Positions 17,319 through 25,300 of a DNA stretch of 64,000 bases are shown here, one piece after another. A program made the translations under genes and the position numbers. This DNA comes from an uncultured Erysipelotrichaceae bacterium (GTDB taxonomy: Bacteria; Bacillota_I; Bacilli_A; Erysipelotrichales; Coprobacillaceae): positions 1 through 64,000 of the forward strand of contig CAJUOS010000006.1 in assembly GCA_910588075.1 (NCBI GenBank), in the 5' to 3' direction. Numbering within the stretch: the stretch's first letter is position 1; each line of letters starts with the position of its first letter. A model generated the notes under the pieces. That model made no database searches. It was not told where the DNA came from and saw only the letters and a list, made by a program, of their open reading frames with translations.

Positions 17319-18353
17319 TTAAAGTAATCCCATTTCAATCATCTTTAAACCAATATCAACAGAGTTATAAGCAGCACCTTTCATAAGTTGATCTGCAACA
17401 ATCCATAAGCTTAAAGCATAATCATTATCTAAATCTTTTCTCACACGACCAACATGAACCAATTCATCACCAATAAATAAATTAGCCATTGGATAAATTT
17501 GATTTTCTATATCATCATATAATTCAACACCATGAGAATTTGATAATAATTCAAAAACTTTATCCATATCAATTGGTTTTTTTGTTTCAATATAGACAGA
17601 TTCACTATGCCCTCTTAAAACAGGAACACGAACACATGTTGCATTCACTTTAATATCTTTATCAAAGATTTTCTTTGTTTCATTCACCATTTTCATTTCC
17701 TCTTTTGTAAAATGATTATCTAAATCAAATTTATCAACTTGAGGTATACAGTTAAAAGCAATAGGGAAATGCTTTTTATCAGAAGCACAAGGCAATGTTT
17801 TAGCCACAGGTTCTTTTCCATCTAATACTTCTTGGGACTGTCTATAAAGTTCTTCCATACCAGCAACTCCTGCTCCAGAAACTGCTTGATATGTAGAAAC
17901 AATAATTCTTTCAATATCAAAATACTCATTTAAACGATTTAAAGCACTTACCATTTGAATTGTTGTACAATTAGGATTAGCAATAATACCTTTATGGTTT
18001 CTTAAAGCCTCACCATTCACTTCTGGTACAACTAAAGGAACTTCTGGATCCATTCTAAAATGGGAAGTATTATCAATATTAATACATCCAGCTTTTACTG
18101 CAAAAGGCATATATTTTTCTGAAATACTTCCTCCAGCACTCCAAAAAGCAACGTCTACATTTTCAAAAGAATTTTCAGTTAATTCTTCAACGACAAATTC
18201 ATGACCTTCAAATTCTACAACTTTTCCAGCACTTCTTGCAGAAGCTAATAATTTTAAACTTTCAAAAGGAAAGTTAAATTGGAAAATACATCTCAACATT
18301 TCACGTCCTACTGCACCAGTAGCACCAACAATAGCAACTTTATATTTCTTCAT
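17319..18353 (-). CDS. asd: Aspartate-semialdehyde dehydrogenase
   Basis: 344 residues. NADPH-binding 'VGATGAVGREMLR' at the N-terminus, catalytic Cys in 'ANPNCTTIQM', and the substrate-binding 'YQAVSGAG' and 'RVPVLRGHSE' segments. It reduces aspartyl phosphate to aspartate semialdehyde, the branch point to Lys, Thr, Met and Ile. Last gene of the hom-lysC-asd operon, 14 nt after lysC. Confidence 0.96.
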   Translation of the reverse strand: MKKYKVAIVGATGAVGREMLRCIFQFNFPFESLKLLASARSAGKVVEFEGHEFVVEELTENSFENVDVAFWSAGGSISEKYMPFAVKAGCINIDNTSHFRMDPEVPLVVPEVNGEALRNHKGIIANPNCTTIQMVSALNRLNEYFDIERIIVSTYQAVSGAGVAGMEELYRQSQEVLDGKEPVAKTLPCASDKKHFPIAFNCIPQVDKFDLDNHFTKEEMKMVNETKKIFDKDIKVNATCVRVPVLRGHSESVYIETKKPIDMDKVFELLSNSHGVELYDDIENQIYPMANLFIGDELVHVGRVRKDLDNDYALSLWIVADQLMKGAAYNSVDIGLKMIEMGLL

Positions 18354-18367
18354 TTTTATATCCTCCC

Positions 18368-19597
18368 TTATCCTAAAAATGCTTCATGTAATAAAACTTG
18401 TGCTTTTTTCACATCATCTCTATCAATATAACAAGAAATATTAATTTCACTACATGATGTCATTTCAACATTAATATCATTACTCATTAAAGTATTGTAT
18501 ACTTTTTGGAACATTCCTTTATTGTTTTTAATACCAACACCAATAACAGCAACTTTTCCAATATTACCTCGTACAATTGTTTTTTGAGGTTTTAATGTTT
18601 CCTTTAACTCATTAATGACTTCTACAACACTAGGTACATCTTTATCATTAATAATTAAAGATATATCCATTTTTCCTCCACCAACTAATGCTTGATTAAA
18701 GACATTCACATTTACATTAGCATCTGAAATTTTTGCAAAGAGTTGTCCAGCCCCATTGACTTTTGCATCAACGCCTACAAGTGTAATTCGGGCTTCGTTT
18801 TGAGAACCAGTAATTCCAGAAATAATTAATTGATCTAAATGGTCTTTCATGATTTTATCATCTCCTAACACATATGTTCCTTTTTGATTATCAAATGAAC
18901 TTCTTGCATGAATTACAATATCATGCTTAGCTGCTAATTGTACACATCTATGATTAAGTACCTTAGCACCATTTTTAGAAAGTTCTAACATTTCTGCATA
19001 ACTTATATAATCTAATTTTACAGCATCAGGCACAATACGTGGATCAGCTGTATAAATTCCATTCACATCACTATATATCTCTACTTCATTCGCATCAATA
19101 GCAACTCCAATAGCCACAGCAGATAAATCACTACCACCACGACCTAATGTTGTAATTTTACCATTTTGTGAATATCCTTGAAAACCAGGACATATAATGA
19201 TATCAGATTTCTTTAATTTTTCTAATATATGAGCACCTTCAACCGTTGTAATTGTAGCATTCATATGTCTTGCATCAGTCATAATTCCTAACTCTCTATT
19301 TGTAACTGTTTCAACAGAATAACCCATTTTGGATAATTCGCTCTTACAAACAAGCGTTGAAATTATTTCTCCCATACTTGTTAAACGATCAATTTCTTCA
19401 TCAGTTAACATATCTGTATCAACAATTGAAAGAAGTGTATCCGTTGCATAAGGATCGTCATATCTTCCCATAGCACTTACAACTGCAACAACTTTATTAC
19501 CCTTTTCTAATTCACGGATAATATTTTTATACATATGTTCACGTGTTTGTTCACTACGTGTTGAGGTACCACCAAATTTTTGAACAATAATATTCAT
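18368..19597 (-). CDS. lysC: Aspartate kinase
   Basis: 409 residues, the usual length of the Firmicute beta-type enzyme. 'VQKFGGTSTRS' (substrate/ATP), 'TLGRGGSDLSAVAIG' and tandem ACT domains in the C-terminal third ('ITLVGVDAKVNGAGQLFAKISD' region and 'VAVIGVGIKNNKG'). It phosphorylates aspartate, the first step of the family pathway, and is normally feedback-inhibited through the ACT domains. Which amino acid inhibits this one cannot be read. Four nt separate it from hom. Confidence 0.96.
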   Translation of the reverse strand: MNIIVQKFGGTSTRSEQTREHMYKNIIRELEKGNKVVAVVSAMGRYDDPYATDTLLSIVDTDMLTDEEIDRLTSMGEIISTLVCKSELSKMGYSVETVTNRELGIMTDARHMNATITTVEGAHILEKLKKSDIIICPGFQGYSQNGKITTLGRGGSDLSAVAIGVAIDANEVEIYSDVNGIYTADPRIVPDAVKLDYISYAEMLELSKNGAKVLNHRCVQLAAKHDIVIHARSSFDNQKGTYVLGDDKIMKDHLDQLIISGITGSQNEARITLVGVDAKVNGAGQLFAKISDANVNVNVFNQALVGGGKMDISLIINDKDVPSVVEVINELKETLKPQKTIVRGNIGKVAVIGVGIKNNKGMFQKVYNTLMSNDINVEMTSCSEINISCYIDRDDVKKAQVLLHEAFLG

Positions 19598-19601
19598 TTT
19601 A

Positions 19602-20759
19602 TTAACCCCTTACTTTAAATAAATGATATGTTTTATCTTGTAATTGTCTTTGTAAATCCTCAAGTTCAATATGATTTGTAATATAAATATGATCTTTATT
19701 TTGTGAGAAATAAGTTTCATAATCTAAATCATCTAAAGGATGATGACATCTTACATAATACTTAGAATAAGTGATAGGATAAACATTATGACAACAAACA
19801 TAATCATGAGACCATATATCTTGCTTATGAGTTTTCATAATATCACTTACAACAGCACTAGCAGTTACATAACGACCTGCTCCCTTACCATAAAAGATTA
19901 CATTTTCTAAATAATTACAAGTAACCTCTACTACATTATATGCTTGATTAACATTTGCGACTATATCTTTTATACTAATTAAAGTAGGAGAAACGTCCAT
20001 TCCAATACCATTTTCTAATTTCTTAGCTTGAGCAATAAGTTTAATACGATAACCTAACTTTTTAGCATAGTCCATATCCTTTTTGGTAACATCTCTTATA
20101 CCAGTTGTTTGAATTTTATCAAAATCAAAAAAACGTTCAAAAGCATTCATGGCTAGAATTTGGATTTTGTGTGCAGCATCTATTCCATCTAAATCTAAAC
20201 TTGCATCTGCTTCAACATAACCCAAACCATCAGCAATCGTAAGAGCTTCATTAAAATCCAAATTATCAGTTTCCATAAGTGTTAAAATAAAATTCGTTGT
20301 TCCATTGAGAATACCTTCAATTTTTTCAATTTCATTAGCAACTAAATCTTCTTTAGCAGGAACAACAATAGGGATTCCTCCACCAACTGCAGCTTCATAA
20401 TAAATTTTAACATTGTTTTTCTGAGCAGTTTCAAAAATTTCTTGACCATAATGAGCAATTAATGCTTTATTTGCTGTAACAACATGTTTACCTTTATTCA
20501 ATGCTTCTAAAATAATATTTTTAGCAATTGTTGTACCACCAATTAACTCAACAACAACATCTACTTCATCATCATTAATAATATCATGATAATCTTGTGT
20601 ATAAATAATACCCTTAGGTAATGTTACATCATCTAAAGAACATCCATATTTAATAATAACATCAGTATTGAATTGTCTTTCTAATCTTTCTTTTTGTTCT
20701 GTAAGGATTTCTACGACCCCAAACCCAACAGTTCCAAGACCAATAATTCCAATATTCAT
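19602..20759 (-). CDS. hom: Homoserine dehydrogenase with shortened C-terminus
   Basis: 385 residues. 'GIIGLGTVGFGVVEIL' (NAD(P)-binding), 'VVTANKALIA', 'AAVGGGIPIV', 'GILNGTTNFIL' and 'DLDGIDAAHKIQILA' are the family hallmarks. It converts aspartate semialdehyde to homoserine. B. subtilis Hom is about 430 residues with an ACT domain; here the tail after 'YYVRCHHPL' is only about 50 residues and looks like a shortened, possibly non-regulatory ACT remnant. RBS AAGGGGG sits directly after the leader terminator, so expression depends on read-through. Confidence 0.94.
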   Translation of the reverse strand: MNIGIIGLGTVGFGVVEILTEQKERLERQFNTDVIIKYGCSLDDVTLPKGIIYTQDYHDIINDDEVDVVVELIGGTTIAKNIILEALNKGKHVVTANKALIAHYGQEIFETAQKNNVKIYYEAAVGGGIPIVVPAKEDLVANEIEKIEGILNGTTNFILTLMETDNLDFNEALTIADGLGYVEADASLDLDGIDAAHKIQILAMNAFERFFDFDKIQTTGIRDVTKKDMDYAKKLGYRIKLIAQAKKLENGIGMDVSPTLISIKDIVANVNQAYNVVEVTCNYLENVIFYGKGAGRYVTASAVVSDIMKTHKQDIWSHDYVCCHNVYPITYSKYYVRCHHPLDDLDYETYFSQNKDHIYITNHIELEDLQRQLQDKTYHLFKVRG

Positions 20760-20771
20760 ATATTTCCCCCT

Positions 20772-20805
20772 TAAAAAAATAAAAACCTCATAAGTTTGAG
20801 GCTTT
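20772..20805 (-). terminator. Attenuator terminator ahead of hom
   Basis: Minus strand AAAGCCTCA / TGAGGTTTT (20797-20805 with 20782-20790; one G-U pair), 6-nt loop, then a T-rich tract. It lies between the leader peptide and hom, so it must be bypassed for hom-lysC-asd expression. The bases CCTCAA in its 5' arm can alternatively pair with TTGAGG inside the leader peptide gene (20858-20863). Confidence 0.85.
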
Positions 20806-20819
20806 CTTCTTTATAGTTG

Positions 20820-20897
20820 TTATAAAATAAGACAGTCTCTTCCTAACATTTTCGCATCCTCAATCATAGATATGGAAATGTTAATGGTTTTTATCAT
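20820..20897 (-). CDS. Candidate Ile-rich leader peptide of the hom-lysC-asd operon
   Basis: 25 codons from ATG (20895-20897) to TAA, with a strong AGGAGG 8 nt upstream. The peptide begins MIKTINISISMI, so five of the first 12 residues are Ile, plus Met at 1, 11 and 17; it ends CLIL. It lies between a consensus promoter and an intrinsic terminator before hom. The codons for Ile5-Asn6-Ile7 form the 5' arm of a perfect 8-bp hairpin (20876-20883 with 20844-20851). This is the layout of a transcription attenuator. No family match is claimed; evidence is position, RBS, composition and RNA folds. Confidence 0.65.
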   Translation of the reverse strand: MIKTINISISMIEDAKMLGRDCLIL

Positions 20898-20926
20898 GAG
20901 ATTGTCCTCCTTTTATTATTTTAGAA

Positions 20927-20955
20927 ATAATATCATCTTTATAAATATTTGTCAA
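20927..20955 (-). promoter_or_regulatory. Promoter of the hom-lysC-asd operon
   Basis: Minus strand TTGACA (20950-20955), 17 bp, TATTAT (20927-20932). Predicted start near 20920, giving a leader of about 160 nt before hom. Between 20956 and 21186 I see only AT-rich sequence. Confidence 0.8.
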
Positions 20956-21186
20956 TTTCTTTATCATTATTTTTTGTAAAAATACAAAAGATAGGTAAAT
21001 CTTTTAGAAATATATAAATAATTGGCAAATATTTACAACTTTACCACTATTCATAAAATTAAAAATTATTTATTTAATATATAGAATGTTTGTTATAATT
21101 TTAGAAAAGATATAAATATAGAATAACCAATAAATAATGATTAGGTTTTTTAAAGATTTATCTATGGGTTCTTTAATTAAAAAGTT

Positions 21187-21215
21187 TTGCCTTTTAATAA
21201 ATCATCTTATATAAT
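21187..21215 (+). promoter_or_regulatory. Promoter of the FNT channel gene
   Basis: TTGCCT (21187-21192), 17 bp, TATAAT (21210-21215); start near 21222. Confidence 0.7.
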
Positions 21216-21239
21216 AAAGTTAGTTTAAGGGGAGATTAT

Positions 21240-22031
21240 ATGTTTAGTGATATTGAGGTATTAAGTAAGTTAGGAAAAGTGAAGTATAAAATTATGAAAA
21301 CTGATCCATTGCGATTTTTTGCAAGATCATTTATGGCGGGAGCTTATTTGGGGGCAGCTGCAATTTTATCTTACACTTTGGGAGCACTTTTACAAGATCA
21401 TGGAGTGATAGCTAAAATTGCTGTGGCAGCAACATTTGGAATTGGATTGGTTGCTATTGTTTATTTAGGTGCAGAACTATTTACAGGTAATTGCTTTGTA
21501 ACTATTATGCCTGTATTAAAAGGGGAATTAAAAATTAAGGATATTATTCCAATGTGGATTGCTTGTTATTTAGGTAATTTTGTAGGTATTGCTGTTATAT
21601 GTTTTTTGTTTATAAAAAGTGGAGCACAGTCTACAATGCTTAAGCCTTATTTAGAAACACTTATGACAGCTAAATTGCAATTTGATGTTTTTGATTTATT
21701 GATTAAAGGTATACTTTGTAATTTTATTGTATGTATAGCTGCTTATTCTGGTATTAAGATTAAAGACGAAACTGCAAGATTAATTGTTATTATGGTTTTT
21801 GTTATGGCATTTGTTTTACCTGGATTTGAACACTGTATTGCGAATATGGGTATTTTTACAATGGGTGTTACACAATTAGGCTCAACAATTGATTGGTCTA
21901 TGTTACCATTACATATGTTTATTTCTACAATAGGTAATATTATTGGTGGAAGTCTTTTATTAGCAATTCCTATTTATATTGAATTTAGAGAACCTAAATT
22001 AGTTAATAAAAAATCAGAATATAAAAATTAA
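21240..22031 (+). CDS. Formate/nitrite transporter family channel
   Basis: 263 residues, six membrane helices. FNT signatures: 'RSFMAGAYLGAAA' in helix 1, 'YLGAELFTGNCF' in helix 2 and 'GFEHCIANMGIF' in helix 5, which carries the central pore His. Family members pass formate, nitrite or hydrosulfide; the substrate here is undecided. Formate is likely in a fermentative anaerobe. It is a single-gene unit with its own promoter and terminator. RBS AAGGGGAG. Confidence 0.92.
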   Translation: MFSDIEVLSKLGKVKYKIMKTDPLRFFARSFMAGAYLGAAAILSYTLGALLQDHGVIAKIAVAATFGIGLVAIVYLGAELFTGNCFVTIMPVLKGELKIKDIIPMWIACYLGNFVGIAVICFLFIKSGAQSTMLKPYLETLMTAKLQFDVFDLLIKGILCNFIVCIAAYSGIKIKDETARLIVIMVFVMAFVLPGFEHCIANMGIFTMGVTQLGSTIDWSMLPLHMFISTIGNIIGGSLLLAIPIYIEFREPKLVNKKSEYKN

Positions 22032-22045
22032 TAAGGAAAAATATG

Positions 22046-22081
22046 GAAACTACCAGATAAATTTGGTCGTTTCTTTTTTTA
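22046..22081 (+). terminator. Terminator of the FNT gene
   Basis: GAAACTACCA (22046-22055) / TGGTCGTTTC (22064-22073) with one mismatch, then eight T. Confidence 0.8.
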
Positions 22082-22214
22082 TTTTGAGAAATAAAAATAT
22101 TGTTATTTCAAATAAAAATAAGAGATTTTGTATCAAAAAATATGAAAATTATGCTATTTTTATAATTTTTATTGTATATATTTTATAAAAATCACAAATA
22201 ACTATGTGAATATA

Positions 22215-22250
22215 TTGACAAGATAACTAAAATAGGAATATCATTATAAT
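22215..22250 (+). promoter_or_regulatory. Promoter of the giant adhesin gene
   Basis: TTGACA (22215-22220), 18 bp, TATCAT (22239-22244); a perfect TATAAT follows at 22245-22250 but with too long a spacer. Predicted start 22251-22258, leaving a leader of about 125 nt. The stretch 22082-22214 is featureless AT-rich DNA. Confidence 0.65.
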
Positions 22251-22260
22251 GAGTGATGAT

Positions 22261-22362
22261 GTTTGCAAGGTATAAATTACAACAAGTCCTCAAGATAAAC
22301 AGAGGGAACAGTCAAACCACTACGATTGATAATTTATTCCCTAATGAGTAGAACAATAAATT
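22261..22362 (+). ncRNA. Candidate structured 5' leader of the adhesin gene (unknown class)
   Basis: Complementary segments: GTTTG (22261-22265) with CAAAC (22313-22317); CCTC (22288-22291) with GAGG (22302-22305); CTAC (22320-22323) with GTAG (22348-22351); AATTTATT (22331-22338) with AATAAATT (22355-22362). The last two interleave as a pseudoknot. AGGGAA (22303-22308) can instead pair with TTCCCT (22337-22342), which breaks two of the other helices. The block ends 10 nt before the RBS. It is clearly more GC-rich than its surroundings. I could not match it to a known riboswitch. Confidence 0.45.
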
Positions 22363-22379
22363 GGTGAAAGGAGAAAAAA

Positions 22380-25300
22380 ATGAAAAAACAAAATAAAGTC
22401 ATATCTTTAATAGTCAGTGCTTTTCTTTTGTTGGCAGGATTTGGAGAAATAATTTCTGTTAATGCTGAAGATGTTGATGAAAATCATTCTTGTACATTTG
22501 AAAATCTAACAATTACAACAAATGATGGAAGTGCATTGACTTATGGAACAGCTGTTGGAGATTATGATGTTTATTCCAATGGTAAAGTTCTTTATATTAA
22601 TACTAACAAAGCTGTTACAGTTACAGGTACAACAACAACAGCAACTCTTGCTATTGCAAAAGGGACAAAAGCTGATGTTACTTTTAACAATGTAAGTATT
22701 ACAAATACTGCTGCTGCTCCTGTTGATGTGATTGCCAATAATGTTAGTGATCCAACAACATTGCATTTAACATTAGCTGATGGGAGTGCTAATACATTAA
22801 ATGCGGGAACTGGAGCTCATGCAGGTATTCATGTAGCTTATGGAGCTAAGTTAATTATTGATGATTCAGTGAAAAATTGGGCTGAAGTTGAAGGTGGAAG
22901 AATTGTTGATGAATATGATGACAAAGGTGTCCAAAAACCAGCGTGGTTAATGGATAGTAAGAATCCAGGAACATTAACTGTTAGAGGTGGATATTTTAGT
23001 GCTGGAATTGGTGGTCAAGCATCAGCAAGTAGTACATCTGCAGGACAAAATAGTGGTGCTATTGTTATTAATGGTGGTAATATTATAGCTTCAGCACCTT
23101 ATGCAAACCAAAATTGGAGCGGTGGTTCTGGAATTGGTGGAAGTTCATATGGTGGAGCTGGTTGTCATCTTGATGGTGGAGGTATCATCATTAATGGTGG
23201 AAATATTGATGCAACTGCTAGTTATCATGGATCAGGAATTGGTGGTGGCTGGCATGCTGGTGATATTCCAGGAGTAGGTAATAAATCAACTGCAACAGGT
23301 GATATTACAATTAATGGCGGATATGTTAAAGCAACAGGAAAAGATCATGGTAATGCTTTTGGTGGCGCATGTGGACAAAAAGATAATGTTGGGCATGGAG
23401 CTACAGGAGCTTCTCATAAAATTACAATTACAGGTGGTACCTTATTACCACAAGCAACTTCATCTGGTTGGTATGGAGTTGGTGCTCAAAAAGCAAATGT
23501 CATTGTAACAGGTGGTTCGTTTTATCCAACAAATACTGCTAATAGTAGTGCAAATGGTGGTGCAGGAATTACTGGTGCTTCAGTAGTTAGTGCTGATGGT
23601 ACAAATCTTACAATGGTTAAAATTGCAATTGGAGCAATGGAAGATGTTGAAGTTGGCGATAAAATTTATGATTTTACAGTTACAGTTGATGGTAAACCAT
23701 TATCTGATACAGAAGGTAATTTTATTAATTATGGTTTAGCTAATAGAGTAGCTGCTGATCAAACACTTTATTTCTGGTTACCAACTTCTGCAACAGGAAA
23801 AAGTGTAAGTATTTCAAACGTTACATTAATGAAATCTGATGGAAGACTTATAAAGGCTGAATATCCATTCTCTTTACCTTCAGTAGGAACAGGAGATACA
23901 ACAAAAAGATGGGTAACATTTGATGTTGATACAGATAAGTTTTCAAATGAACTTAAAGGATTGTTATCTAAAACATATGATGGTCTTGGATGGAATCCAA
24001 AAGTTTTAGCTGGAGAAATTGTGAGTCAAAATATTGTTCTTCCAGAACCAGCAGATGCAAAAATTGATAAAGAAGATCAATTAAATTTCTCATCAGTTCG
24101 TATTAAAGATTGGTTTGGTAATGCGACATCAGATTCAAGTACAACAGGAGAAATTAGTACTACTGGTACATATACAATTACAGTTAACTATGATGAGTTT
24201 AAAAGTGATCCCAAATTTAGTCAATCTTTCTGGGGACATCAAACAACATTAAAGTCAGTTATTTCCCCTGCTAATAGTCAAATCACAAATTTAAAAACAA
24301 ATTCAACATGGCAAGATGAAACTCATAGTAAATTTGCAACAATAACATTAACTGCTGATGTATTACCAGCAAAGGGAGAAGCAAAAACATGTGCAGCACC
24401 AGATGGAACTGTACAATTCTATATTAATGGAGTTAAAGTAGGGAAACCAGTTAAGGTTACAGAAGTTACAAAACCAGAAGAAGATAGTGAAGACTATGCT
24501 TATTCTACTGCAACTTTGACAATTGACTTTATCAAAGATTCATTAAAGTACCCTATTCCAGAACTTGCAGATGGAACATTCCAAGTTGAAGCACAGTATT
24601 TAGGTGGAACAAATTATAATTTAGCAGAAAAACGTGCAACAGTTACAGAAGAAACATCACCAGAGGAATTTCCATTTATTACTCCTCCAACACCAGTTAT
24701 TGATCCTGATGATGGAGAAGATGAGGATAAACCAATTATTATTCCTGACAGTTTTGAACTTGAAGGTGATGAGGATAAACCAATTTTACATGGTTATGCT
24801 AAAGATTCAATGAATGTTTCTGTTGTTCCTAATAAAACAATGAACACAGAAGAATTTAAAGAAATGTTTGGAAATCGTTATGGATTTGTTAATAAAGCTG
24901 GGGCAGCTTTAGAAACAGAAATTTCTGAATTTGAAGTTCAAAATAGTGATAAAGAAGTTGTTACTGAAGTTGATCTTTCAAAAGTTGCAACTTATACTAT
25001 TATAGCAACTGTTACTGATAAACAAGGTAATAAGACAACCATTAAACTTGCTTATAATTTAATTCGTTTAAATGTTGACGTTGATGGTGATGGAGAACCA
25101 GATATTAACATTGATACAGATGGCGATGGAAAACCAGATATCAATATTGATACAGATGGTGATAATAAACCAGATATCAACATTGATACAGATAAAGATG
25201 GTGAACCAGATGTTAATATTGTAGATAAAGATGGTGATGGAGAACCAGATAAAAATATTGATCCAGATAGTGATGTAAAACCAGATGTCAATATTGATAC

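Noticed and set aside
20772..20920. T-box or lysine riboswitch in front of hom-lysC-asd
   Set aside because: No AGGGTGGNACCGCG T-box core and too short for a lysine riboswitch; a translated leader with terminator explains it better.
22261..22362. Assignment of the adhesin leader to the c-di-GMP-II class
   Set aside because: GGTATAAATT and CAAACC are only loosely similar to the class II core, and the expected P2 pairing cannot be formed. It is kept as an unknown structure.
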